Shown piece after piece: positions 17,249 to 28,764 of a stretch of 64,000 bases of DNA. The DNA is taken from positions 117,356 through 181,355 of the forward strand of contig JAJXYF010000026.1 in the NCBI GenBank assembly GCA_021780755.1. Direction: 5' to 3'. The notes beneath the pieces are model-generated. The model worked only from the letters and a program-made list of their open reading frames with translations, was not told where the DNA came from and searched no databases. Within the stretch, counting starts at the first letter, position 1; each line of letters opens with the position of its first letter. Origin of the DNA: Deltaproteobacteria bacterium (GTDB lineage Bacteria; Desulfobacterota; Binatia; Binatales; Binataceae). A program made the position numbers and the translations under genes.

Positions 17249-18664
17249 TTGGCATCTCCGGCGACAAATTCAAATACGAAATCTTCGCGCGCGGACGATA
17301 ACCCTACGTCCACGGAATCGGCTCGCGCGACCGCCGGCGCGACGATCGAGCGGCTGGGGCGGGTGGTCCGCGCCTATCGGTTCGTCAGCGTGCTCACGCT
17401 CGCGGTGAGAATTTACGTACCGTACAAGGCGATCCAACTATGGTCACGCGTGCGCGGCGACGGTCGCAAGGAAGCGCGTTATCGCCGCCAGGATCTGCGC
17501 GCCGCCCGCGCGCTGTATAACGCGTCGATTCGGCTCGAAGGCCTGCTGATCAAGGCGAGCCAGTTTGTCGCGACGCGCGCCGACGTGCTGCCCGACCAAT
17601 GGGTTTCGACGCTGGCGGGGTTGCAGGATCGCGTGCCGCCGCGGCCGTTTGAAATAATCCGCCGGCAAATCGAAAGTGAACTGGGGCAACCGCTCGAAGC
17701 GGTGTTCAGCGAGTTCGATCCGGCGCCGATCGCGGCAGCCTCGCTCGCGCAGGTCCATGCGGCGCGCACGATCGACGGCCGCCGCTGCGCGGTCAAGGTG
17801 CAGTACCCGCGGATCGAAGCGATTGTCGATGCCGACTTGCGCAACCTCGGCTTCACGTTGCGGCTGCTCGCGTGGCTCGAGCCCGACTTCGACTTCCGCG
17901 TGATCGCGCGCGAAATCCTGAAGTACCTCCCGATGGAACTCGACTTTATCAACGAGGCGCGCAACAGCGAGATTATCGCGCGAAATTTCGCGGACCGCGC
18001 CGACGTCCTGATCCCGCGGATCTATCGCGATTTGACGACGCGGCGCGTGCTCACGATGGAGTTGGTCGAAGGGATCAAGGTGACCGACATCGGCGCGCTG
18101 GAGCGGGCGGGAATCGACAAGCATGCGGTGGCGCAGAAGCTGATCGAGATGTTTACGCAGCAGATTCTCCGCGACGGGTTCTTTCACGCCGATCCCCATC
18201 CGGGGAACATCCTGGTGCAGCCGGGACCGCGGATCGTGCTGCTGGATTTCGGCCTCGCCAAGGATTTTCCGCCGGCCTTTCGCGACGCGTTCGTGCGGCT
18301 GACCTTCGCGATCCTGAGTTCGAACCGCGAGGCGATCGTGACCGCCTTCCACGACCTGGGCTTTCGCACGCGCGACGGATCGCCCGGGACCTTGCTGATG
18401 CTCGCCGACGTTTTCCTGGGCAACAGCGTGAAGCGTAATCGCGCCTATGCCGATCGTGAATTGATCGAGGAATTTTCCGACGAGCTACCGCGCATGCTGC
18501 GCGCGAATCCGATCGTCGAGGTGCCCGCCGACGTGCTGCTGGTCAACCGGGTGATGGGGCTGATGAGCGGAATCGGCAAAACGCTCGACTCGCAAGTCAA
18601 CCTGTTCATCACGTTGATGCCGTACACGCAGGCGCTGATCGCGGCGCAAGCGACGCCGCCCTAA
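17249..18664 (+). CDS. AarF/UbiB-family kinase-like protein
   Basis: About 471 residues of the ABC1/ADCK/UbiB atypical kinase family, linked to quinone synthesis or lipid handling at the membrane. AAASLAQVH (Ala-rich nucleotide loop), VKVQYPR (ion-pair Lys), ADPHPGN (catalytic loop) and LLDFGLA (metal-binding DFG) can be seen. The family KxGQ motif reads KASQ here. The open frame continues far upstream antisense to the MFS gene, so the start is uncertain: TTG 17249 gives a Ser/Thr-rich N-terminus, GTG 17363 is the next choice, and no ATG is available. One hydrophobic segment lies near the N-terminus. Confidence 0.85.
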   Translation: MASPATNSNTKSSRADDNPTSTESARATAGATIERLGRVVRAYRFVSVLTLAVRIYVPYKAIQLWSRVRGDGRKEARYRRQDLRAARALYNASIRLEGLLIKASQFVATRADVLPDQWVSTLAGLQDRVPPRPFEIIRRQIESELGQPLEAVFSEFDPAPIAAASLAQVHAARTIDGRRCAVKVQYPRIEAIVDADLRNLGFTLRLLAWLEPDFDFRVIAREILKYLPMELDFINEARNSEIIARNFADRADVLIPRIYRDLTTRRVLTMELVEGIKVTDIGALERAGIDKHAVAQKLIEMFTQQILRDGFFHADPHPGNILVQPGPRIVLLDFGLAKDFPPAFRDAFVRLTFAILSSNREAIVTAFHDLGFRTRDGSPGTLLMLADVFLGNSVKRNRAYADRELIEEFSDELPRMLRANPIVEVPADVLLVNRVMGLMSGIGKTLDSQVNLFITLMPYTQALIAAQATPP

Positions 18665-18806
18665 CCGACCAACGGACTCGCGGTTAGGGACCGGCGCGGC
18701 GCGTCACGGCGGTAGTCGCGACGACCACTACAAATCCGATTGATCTGTGAATATCCTGACCCGGCGCGCTGGCGTGAGCGGGCGCGCTGGAATAATTACA
18801 CTAGCC

Positions 18807-19667
18807 GTGGCTGAAAACGGGGAAATCGAAAAAGTTGCGCTGCGGGCGGCGCGGGCGGCCGGCCGCGTACATCTGAAATGGCTGAGCCGCACGAGCGTCA
18901 CCCGCAAGAGTAATGCGATCGACCTGGTGACCGAGGCCGACCAGGAATCCGAAGCAACGGTGATCGAAATCCTGCGGCGCAGCTTTCCGGCCCATGCGGT
19001 GCTGGCCGAGGAGAGCGGCGCCAACGCGCATACCAGCGAGCATCGATGGATTATCGACCCGCTCGACGGCACCACCAACTTCGCGCACGGCTTCCCGCAG
19101 TTCTGCGTATCGATCGCGTATGAACGGCGCGGGCGGGTGCAATTAGCGGTGGTGTATGACGCCTTCAAGAAGGAATGTTTCGTCGCGCAGCGCGGGCGTG
19201 GCACGACGCTCAACGGCAAGCCGGCGCATGTGAGCCGGGTGCCGACGCTCGATTTGTCGCTGCTCGCGACCGGCTTTCCCTATGACCGCCGCGAACGCCG
19301 TCGCTTCTACCTCGCTTTTTGGGAGGCTTTCATGATGCGCACCCAGGGGGTGCGCCGCACCGGTTCGGCCGCGCTCGATCTCGCCTACGTCGCCTGCGGA
19401 CGCACCGACGGATTCTGGGAGTTCGGCCTCAAGCAATGGGACGTGGCGGCGGGCGCACTGATGGTCGAAGAGGCCGGCGGACACGTCAGCAACATGGACG
19501 GATCGCGGCTCGATATCGCGGCCGCCAATATCGTGGCGAGCAACGGCCGGTTGCATCAGCCAATGATCGAAACGCTCACCTACGCGCGTCCGGAGGCCGA
19601 GCGGCGTCATGCGGAGATGCTGCGCGAGGGCGACGCGGCGCACGGCGAAATCGTCAATCATCATTAG
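18807..19667 (+). CDS. inositol monophosphatase family protein
   Basis: A 286-residue Mg2+-dependent, Li+-sensitive phosphatase of the SuhB/IMPase family. LAEESG gives the first metal Glu, IIDPLDGTTNF the central DPxDGT motif, and KQWDVAAGALMVEEAGG the C-terminal WD segment with the third metal Asp. The start GTG 18807 gives an N-terminus like that of homologues; an in-frame GTG at 18747 would add 20 residues. Activity could be on inositol-1-phosphate, fructose-1,6-bisphosphate or 3'-phosphoadenosine compounds. It follows the AarF-like gene on the same strand after about 140 bp. Confidence 0.92.
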   Translation: MAENGEIEKVALRAARAAGRVHLKWLSRTSVTRKSNAIDLVTEADQESEATVIEILRRSFPAHAVLAEESGANAHTSEHRWIIDPLDGTTNFAHGFPQFCVSIAYERRGRVQLAVVYDAFKKECFVAQRGRGTTLNGKPAHVSRVPTLDLSLLATGFPYDRRERRRFYLAFWEAFMMRTQGVRRTGSAALDLAYVACGRTDGFWEFGLKQWDVAAGALMVEEAGGHVSNMDGSRLDIAAANIVASNGRLHQPMIETLTYARPEAERRHAEMLREGDAAHGEIVNHH

Positions 19668-19671
19668 GGGT

Positions 19672-19785
19672 GTTGGGAGAGTTGTTCAGGAGCACAGAAC
19701 TATAGCCTTTGGACACTCTGAAACTTCATGGAGGTTTCAGACTTCCCGCTTGCTCAGATGCGGGCGACGCGCTGGGGAAAATTCG
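19672..19785 (+). repeat. dispersed palindromic repeat, copy 5
   Basis: Starts 5 bp past the phosphatase stop with GGGAGAGTTGTTCAGGAGCA. The hairpin arms are CTGAAACTTC (19718-19727) and GAGGTTTCAG (19731-19740), with one position forming G-U rather than a Watson-Crick pair. ACTTCCC and CAGATGCGGGCGACGC follow, as in copy 3. Confidence 0.65.
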
Positions 19786-19971
19786 CTCATCAGTTGACGC
19801 TGGCGTTGCGCGGGGAGGCGGCCAGGATCCGATCGAGCAGAGCGCGCGATCGCCGGCCGTACAGGCGTTTGCGTAACATTATTGAGGTTGCAATAGAGAC
19901 GCGGAAAGTGTCACTTTCACCATGCCAGTGGCGCCCATCGTGCGCTCAATCTCCCGGAGGAAATTTCGATC

Positions 19972-20613
19972 TTGAAACTGTTTGGAGCCAATCCTTCCCC
20001 ATTTGTCAGAAAGGTCAAAGTCGTTCTGGCTGAAAAGAATCTGCAGTTCGAGCAGGAGCAGACCTTCACCTTTGCGCCGAGCGCGGAATTCAAGACGATC
20101 AGCCCGCTTGGGCGCATCCCGGCTTTCCAGGATGGCGACAAGACCCTCGCGGATTCTTCGATCATTTCCGCCTACCTCGAACGAATTCATCCGCAGCCTG
20201 CGCTATACCCTTCAGACCCTTACAACTATGCGCGTGCGTTATGGTTCGAGGAATACGCCGACAGCGGACTCGCGCCGATCATCGCGACGAAGATGTTCTT
20301 CAACAAGATTGTCGGGCCTCTGATGATGAAGTCGCCCTTCGACGAAGCGTTGTTTCGCAAGGCCGAGCAGGAGGAACTGCCGCCGATGTTCAGCTATCTC
20401 GAAGGCGAACTGAAGGGCGATTTCCTGGTCGGCAACAGTCTGACGATTGGCGACATCAGTATCGGATCGCAGTTCGTCAACCTGCTCCTCTCCGGCGTCA
20501 GTCCCGACGCGGCCAAATGGCCGAAGCTCGCGGCTTACCTCGGCCGGATTCATTCGCGGCCTTCGTTCAAGCCCCTGATAGAAGGCGACAAGAAGATGTT
20601 CGGGATCAAATAG
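19972..20613 (+). CDS. glutathione S-transferase family protein
   Basis: A 213-residue cytosolic GST: thioredoxin-like N-terminal half beginning MKLFGANPSPFVRKVKVVLAEK, where Ser is the probable thiol-activating residue, the ADSSIISAYLE glutathione-binding segment, and an all-helical C-terminal half with FLVGNSLTIGDISIGS (N-capping box). The start is TTG 19972, favoured by GGAGG at 19956-19960 and the fit to the family N-terminus. A strong terminator follows the stop. Substrate unknown. Confidence 0.9.
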   Translation: MKLFGANPSPFVRKVKVVLAEKNLQFEQEQTFTFAPSAEFKTISPLGRIPAFQDGDKTLADSSIISAYLERIHPQPALYPSDPYNYARALWFEEYADSGLAPIIATKMFFNKIVGPLMMKSPFDEALFRKAEQEELPPMFSYLEGELKGDFLVGNSLTIGDISIGSQFVNLLLSGVSPDAAKWPKLAAYLGRIHSRPSFKPLIEGDKKMFGIK

Positions 20614-20633
20614 ATTCCCGATCGGCAAGCGAC

Positions 20634-20671
20634 AGCGGCCACTTGGACACCACCAGGGGGCCGCTTTTTTT
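20634..20671 (+). terminator. rho-independent terminator of the GST gene
   Basis: Stem AGCGGCC/GGCCGCT closes a large loop and runs straight into TTTTTTT, about 20 bp past the GST stop. Confidence 0.85.
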
Positions 20672-20785
20672 GCGACATCGGCGGCGTTGGACAGTTCGCG
20701 ACCGACGGTACTAAAATCGCGATAGAGCAAACGTCGATGCGCGACTTCATAGCGGCGCGCAAATCCTTGAGGGAGGCATTCGATC

Positions 20786-21151
20786 ATGGCGAAATACACT
20801 TTCGTAGTTCTCTCCAATCCCACAGCCGGCAAGGAAGCCGAATACAACGAGTGGTACAACAAGCAGCACATTCCCGACGTTCTTAACGTGCCGGGTTTCG
20901 TTGCCGCGCAGCGCTTCCGCCTCGCCGACGCGCAGATGGGCGACAACAATCCGCATCGTTATCTGGCGTTGTACGAGATCGAGACCAACGATCTCGCCGC
21001 CGCGCTCAAGGATTTGCAGTCGCGCGTCGGCAGCAACGACATGATCATGAGCGACGCGATCGACATGAAGACCATTGGCGCCCATCTTTTCACGCCGGTC
21101 GCCGAGAAAGTGCAGGCGAAAGACGTTTTGCGTCCGCGCCGCGCCGCTTGA
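20786..21151 (+). CDS. EthD-like dimeric alpha-beta barrel protein
   Basis: A 121-residue protein with the look of the dimeric ferredoxin-like barrel superfamily: VVLSNPTAGKEAEYNEWYNKQHIPDVLNVPGFVAAQRF contains the N..W.....H.PD...PG pattern seen in EthD and related small proteins. Members degrade or bind small organic acids or aromatics, but this family has no firmly assigned function. GGGAGG upstream of ATG 20786 supports the start. It is a single-gene unit between two strong terminators. Confidence 0.8.
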   Translation: MAKYTFVVLSNPTAGKEAEYNEWYNKQHIPDVLNVPGFVAAQRFRLADAQMGDNNPHRYLALYEIETNDLAAALKDLQSRVGSNDMIMSDAIDMKTIGAHLFTPVAEKVQAKDVLRPRRAA

Positions 21152-21178
21152 CGATTGATCGATTGATTCTGGATTTCG

Positions 21179-24101
<2,923 letters not shown>

Positions 24102-24160
24102 ATCGGCTGCCGTACAGCAAGTTCAGAGCCGGCAAGGCGAGTCCGGCGCGAGCGCGGCGG

Positions 24161-25027
24161 CTAAGCTTCGAGGATTGCGCGGGTCTCGCTGGGCGTGGCA
24201 ACTTCATGGCCCATCGAGCGAATCATGGTGGCGGCCCGCTCGGCCAATTGCGCATTCGAGGGCTGACCTTCGCGCGCGTACTGATAATCTTCCAGGCCAA
24301 TACGCACGTGCCCGCCGAGGCTGACGATCAGCGGCACCAGCGGCAGGTTGTCGCCGCCGAGCGTCGCGGCAAACCAGTTAGCGCGCACGCCCTTGATCAT
24401 ATCGATATAGGCCTCGAGACTTTTGAGCGTCGGCGGCAACCCGAACGGCAACTCCGGGCCGCCAAGGTAGAACTTGAGGAGGAGCGGCTCGGTCAGGACG
24501 CCTTGTTCGAGGAAGACCAGGGCAGCGCGGAGGAAGCTCGCGTCGAAGATCTGCAACGTCGGACGGAGGCCGAGGTCGCGCGACTTCTCCAGGAAGTAGC
24601 GGATCGTCGCATACGAGTTGCAATAAATCATCGACTCGTTGTGAATTTGCTTCGTCGCCGGATTGTATGCAACGAGATTGACCGAGCCCATGTCGCCCGC
24701 GCCGAGATCGGGCTTGGTCGCGGGGTCCTTGGCCAACTCGACGAAATGGCTGAAGCGCTTTTCCGCATCGCCGTCGAGCGGAAAGGTGGGCCACAGCAAC
24801 GCTTTGCATCCGGCGCGCGCCCGCCGATAAACCTCGGCATAGTACGGCACGTCGTGCACCCATTTGCCGGTCGCGGTATCGCGCACATGGAAGTGGATAA
24901 TCGCCGCACCCGCGCGGCAGGTCGCGATCGCATCCTGTGCGATCTCCTCGGGGCTGTAGGGGATATGCGGGTTCAATTTCTTCATCGCGTTGCCGTTGAT
25001 GGCGGCCTCGATAATCACTTTCGCCAT
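24161..25027 (-). CDS. BKACE family protein (DUF849, 3-keto-5-aminohexanoate cleavage enzyme-like)
   Basis: A 288-residue beta-keto acid cleavage enzyme: a TIM-barrel Zn enzyme that splits a 3-keto acid with acetyl-CoA into acetoacetate and a new acyl-CoA. AAIIHFHVRD holds the two Zn-ligand His residues near the start and the substrate pocket follows in SVNLVAYNP and GGPELPFGLPP. ATG 25027 fits the family start AKVIIEAAINGN; the open frame extends 37 codons upstream, overlapping the next gene. Members act on beta-keto-5-aminohexanoate, dehydrocarnitine and others; specificity is not visible. It follows the VWA gene on the same strand. Confidence 0.9.
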   Translation of the reverse strand: MAKVIIEAAINGNAMKKLNPHIPYSPEEIAQDAIATCRAGAAIIHFHVRDTATGKWVHDVPYYAEVYRRARAGCKALLWPTFPLDGDAEKRFSHFVELAKDPATKPDLGAGDMGSVNLVAYNPATKQIHNESMIYCNSYATIRYFLEKSRDLGLRPTLQIFDASFLRAALVFLEQGVLTEPLLLKFYLGGPELPFGLPPTLKSLEAYIDMIKGVRANWFAATLGGDNLPLVPLIVSLGGHVRIGLEDYQYAREGQPSNAQLAERAATMIRSMGHEVATPSETRAILEA

Positions 25028-25047
25028 GCTGCTCACCCCCAGGGCGC

Positions 25048-27144
25048 CTACCAGCGCACGACCTGTTCGTAGATTTTCGGCAACTGCCGCGGCAGCGACA
25101 TGATGTCGTCGATCACCAGGTAGCGCGAGGGCGCGCACATTTGCCTCAGGTAATCGTGGCCCGTGCGATCGACGGTGATGCAGAAGGGCAACACGCCCGC
25201 CAACTCGAGCTCTTTCAGCGCCACCATCGTGTCCTGGATGCCATACGCGTTCGACCGGCGGTCGTGGCCGTAGTCGAAGTCCTGCGGAAACCCGTCGCTC
25301 AGCAGGATGGCGTGGCGCGAACGCGACGCCACATCTTTGAATTTCTCGCGCACGTGCCGAATCGCCGCACCCATCCGGGTCGAGCGCTTGGGTTCGATCG
25401 CGCCGACCCGCGCCTTGACCTCGTCAGACAGCTCGTTGTCGAACTCCTTGATCACGTAAAACTCGACGTTGTCGCGGCCATGGCCCGAGAACCCCATGAT
25501 GGCGTAAGAATCGCCGATCTCCTCGAGCGCCTGCGCCATGATCACGAGCGCTTCCTTATTGACGTCGATGATGCGCCGCGGACGCTGCGCGACCTGCGGA
25601 CGGCGCTGCCACGCCTTCATCCAGTCGTCGGTGTCGTCGTCGGCGTTCTCGGAGTATTTTTTGGTCTCGCGATGAATCGGTTCGTCGGTCGAAGCCGACA
25701 TGTCGAGCAGGAAGAGCGTGGCAACGTCGCGCGCCTCTTTCTTGCGCGCCTTGTAAACGCGGCCGTCAGGAATTTCGCCCATGCGGCGCGCCACGCGCGC
25801 TTCAATGGTGCGATCGACATCGATTTCGTCACCGTCCTCGAGCCCACGCACCATGCGATACGAGGCCGGCCGAATTTTCTGGAAGTGGCGGCGCACCTGC
25901 GGCAACACCTCGGCGTAGCGCTCGAGGGTCGCCGCGAAAAAATCACCGTTGTCGCCGTCGAGGACGATCTCGCGCAGGCGGCACCAGCTGCGCCGGTAAT
26001 CCGCCGCCACGTAGTCCCATTCGTCGTAGGCGTAGTAAGAATCCTGGCTGCGGTTGCGCCCGATCATCAGGCGTCCGCCGCCGGGGATGGTGCCGATTTC
26101 GCCGAGCTGCTCGCGCAACTGGTCGAGTTCCTGCGAATCCTTGCCGAGCAGGTTCGTCAGGTACATGCCCTCGCCCTCGGCGGTACCGTTGCCCTGCCCC
26201 GGCTTGAGCTGCGCGCCCGCCTCGAGCAGCTTGCGGATTTGTTCAGGCGTGAGCGGCCGTCCGCCCTTGCCCCTGGACTTGCCCCCGGACTCCATCGTGA
26301 TCTGCTGATCGGTCTCGCCGTCATCACCGTCGCCGTCGCCGTCACCGAGGCCGTCGGAGGGCTCTCCGGGGCCGCGCATCTGGCCGAGCAGGTCGTCGCG
26401 CATCTCGCTGGCGTCGCGGGACATCGGATCGCCCTCGCCGGCGGCACGCGCCGCGGCCATCAGGGCCTGCAGCCACTGGAAGAGCGCACCGGTTTGCTGG
26501 GCGCTCTGGGTGACGGTCGCGGCGGGTTCGCGCAGCGGAGCGAAGAAGGATTCCGCGCGCTGAATAAATCCGCCGGCGAGATCGTCCTGGCCCAAGGTGA
26601 CATCCAACGCCGCCTTCACGAGCATGGTGCTGAGTGCGTCGGGCCGCAGCGTCTCGGCGAGCGCCTTATGCATTCGCGCGACGCGAGGCGCCAGTCCACG
26701 ATACCGGCGGCATAACTCGGCATCGACGCGCGCCGACTCGCACAGCCGCATCAGCGCGCCGGCAAGCGCCGGATCGTCGAACGATGAAACGTAGCCATCG
26801 ATGGCCTCGACACCGGTCTCGGCGCGCTCCTCGAAGCCGGGCATGTCCGCCAGCCGAAAATCGAAAGTGCCGAACTCGTGACGCCCGGCCAGATGGGCCG
26901 CCGTCAGCACGAAGTAATCGCGCGCCATCTCGACGCCGCCAATCCCCGCGACGGTCTCGGGCAGGTAGATCATTTCGCCGCCGGTCAGCGGGTAATGAAA
27001 CGGCAGGGTGGCGCCGGAGTGCGGCAATGAGTCGATGCGGAATTCGAGCGGAAAGAGCATCCGCATGAACTTGGTCAGCATCCCCTTGACCTGGAACAGC
27101 GCATGGTCGTCATGCAGCGGAGCTTCGGTAGCCATTGGGGTCAT
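25048..27144 (-). CDS. NorD-like VWA-domain protein
   Basis: A protein of about 698 residues with a C-terminal von Willebrand A domain: LFLLDMSASTDEP is the metal-ion-dependent adhesion site (DxSxS) and MGFSGHGRDNVEFYVIKEFD and LLSDGFPQDFDYG follow in the right order. The acidic middle (DGDGDGDDGE) and overall plan match NorD, which with a MoxR-type AAA+ ATPase inserts metal cofactors into nitric oxide reductase and Rubisco-like enzymes. No NorQ/CbbQ ATPase or nitric oxide reductase is in the window, so the client is unknown. Starts at 27144 and 27135 are both possible. Confidence 0.82.
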   Translation of the reverse strand: MTPMATEAPLHDDHALFQVKGMLTKFMRMLFPLEFRIDSLPHSGATLPFHYPLTGGEMIYLPETVAGIGGVEMARDYFVLTAAHLAGRHEFGTFDFRLADMPGFEERAETGVEAIDGYVSSFDDPALAGALMRLCESARVDAELCRRYRGLAPRVARMHKALAETLRPDALSTMLVKAALDVTLGQDDLAGGFIQRAESFFAPLREPAATVTQSAQQTGALFQWLQALMAAARAAGEGDPMSRDASEMRDDLLGQMRGPGEPSDGLGDGDGDGDDGETDQQITMESGGKSRGKGGRPLTPEQIRKLLEAGAQLKPGQGNGTAEGEGMYLTNLLGKDSQELDQLREQLGEIGTIPGGGRLMIGRNRSQDSYYAYDEWDYVAADYRRSWCRLREIVLDGDNGDFFAATLERYAEVLPQVRRHFQKIRPASYRMVRGLEDGDEIDVDRTIEARVARRMGEIPDGRVYKARKKEARDVATLFLLDMSASTDEPIHRETKKYSENADDDTDDWMKAWQRRPQVAQRPRRIIDVNKEALVIMAQALEEIGDSYAIMGFSGHGRDNVEFYVIKEFDNELSDEVKARVGAIEPKRSTRMGAAIRHVREKFKDVASRSRHAILLSDGFPQDFDYGHDRRSNAYGIQDTMVALKELELAGVLPFCITVDRTGHDYLRQMCAPSRYLVIDDIMSLPRQLPKIYEQVVRW

Positions 27145-27249
27145 TGTGGCAAATCGCGAGGTCGCAGCGCAATTTGATTGAGCGCACCGGGCGCACGAAA
27201 AGGCGGCTTGACTCTGCACGAGGCGGCTGACTTAACTGGAGCAACAATT

Positions 27250-28764
27250 ATGCGCATCAAAAGACGTTTCAATCGCCGCACGTGGTTGTCGATTCCCATT
27301 CTCGCCGTGATACTTGCGCTATGCGCCGCGCCGCACGCGAACGCCGGCATCGCGGACGCCGTGAAGTACACCAAGCTCGCCAACGGCTTGCAGATAATCG
27401 TACTGGAGAACCACAAGTCGCCGGTCGCTACGTTCAACGTTTTTTACCACGTCGGATCGCGCAACGAGCAATTCGGCAAGACCGGCATCTCGCATCTGTG
27501 CGAACACCTGATGTTCCGCGGAACCAAGAAGCTCGCGCCGGAGCAATTCTCGAATACCATTCAGGAAAACGGCGGCGACGATAACGCGTTTACCAGCAGC
27601 GACTTCACCGACTACTTCGAGATCATCAACCGCGACCATCTCAACGTGCCGATCACGCTCGAAGCCGACCGGATGGCTAATTTTGAGCCAAAGGGTTTTG
27701 ATTCGGAGAAGGCGGTGGTGATGGAAGAGCGGCGGATGCGCACGGAAGACAGCCCCGAGGACGCGCTGCAGGAGATGACGCAAGCGGCGGCCTATGTGGC
27801 GCACCCGTACCATTGGCCGGTGATCGGATGGATGCATGAGATCGAAGGCATCACGTTGCAGGACGCGCTCACCTATCACGCGATCTACTATTCGCCGCAA
27901 AACGCGATCATCGTGGTGGTCGGCGATTTCAACGCGGACCAGGTGACCAGGCTGGTGACGGAGTCCTTCGGCAGCATCAAGAACACCGCGAAACCGCTGC
28001 CGGTAACCGAAGTCGAGCCGCCGCAAGAGGGCGAGCGACGGGTCGTGATGGAGCACGCGGCCAACCTTCCCGCTTTCAACGAAGCCTATCACGTGCCCAA
28101 TTATCGCAACCTGGCGGACTCCTTTGCGCTGGAAATCGCGAGCGAGATTTTGTCCGACGGCAAGAGCTCGCGGCTATACAAGGACCTGGTGGTCGATAAG
28201 CAGTCGGTGGTCGATGTGGGCGCGGAATACGACATGACCTCGTTCGACCCGGGGCTGTTCTGGTTTTCAGCGCAGATCCGTCCCGGGGTCAAGACTGAAG
28301 ACGTGATTGCGGAAATCGACAAGCAAGTCGCCGCGCTGCGCGACACGCCGGTAACGCCTCAGGAGTTGCAGCGGGCGAAGAACCTGGAACAGGCGGGCTT
28401 TGTTTACGGTCAGGACTCGATTTTCCGCGAGGCCGAGTTGCTCGGGGTTTATCAGATGCTCGGCGATTATCACATGATCGATGACTACCTGGCGGAGATC
28501 GACAAGGTAACCGCCGCCGACATCCAGCGGGTCGCGAAGAAATACCTGGTGGACAGCAATCGGACGGTGGGCGTGCTGGTGCCGACCGGCGTGCTGCGAC
28601 ACGAGATGGCGGGCGGCGGCGGCGGTGGCTCGGTCCATCACGCGGCGGCGCTCGGCGTGGACGATCCGTCGGCGCTGGCGGTGCGGCCGGAGAGATCGGA
28701 TAAGCATCTGCGCGACATCACCGCGTCGGTGCGCAATCTGGGCGCGATGGAGGTGGTGCGATGA
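27250..28764 (+). CDS. M16 zinc peptidase, catalytic partner
   Basis: A 504-residue insulinase/mitochondrial-processing-peptidase family protein with a Sec signal peptide (hydrophobic stretch then AAPHANAG). The inverted zinc motif HLCEH is at residues 82-86, and the downstream Glu ligand lies in EKAVVMEERRM. ATG 27250 has GGAG 8 bp upstream. It overlaps the next M16 gene by ATGA, so the pair is translated in a coupled way and probably forms a heterodimer in the periplasm, degrading peptides. A Gly-rich linker (GGGGGG) lies near the C-terminus. Confidence 0.94.
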   Translation: MRIKRRFNRRTWLSIPILAVILALCAAPHANAGIADAVKYTKLANGLQIIVLENHKSPVATFNVFYHVGSRNEQFGKTGISHLCEHLMFRGTKKLAPEQFSNTIQENGGDDNAFTSSDFTDYFEIINRDHLNVPITLEADRMANFEPKGFDSEKAVVMEERRMRTEDSPEDALQEMTQAAAYVAHPYHWPVIGWMHEIEGITLQDALTYHAIYYSPQNAIIVVVGDFNADQVTRLVTESFGSIKNTAKPLPVTEVEPPQEGERRVVMEHAANLPAFNEAYHVPNYRNLADSFALEIASEILSDGKSSRLYKDLVVDKQSVVDVGAEYDMTSFDPGLFWFSAQIRPGVKTEDVIAEIDKQVAALRDTPVTPQELQRAKNLEQAGFVYGQDSIFREAELLGVYQMLGDYHMIDDYLAEIDKVTAADIQRVAKKYLVDSNRTVGVLVPTGVLRHEMAGGGGGGSVHHAAALGVDDPSALAVRPERSDKHLRDITASVRNLGAMEVVR

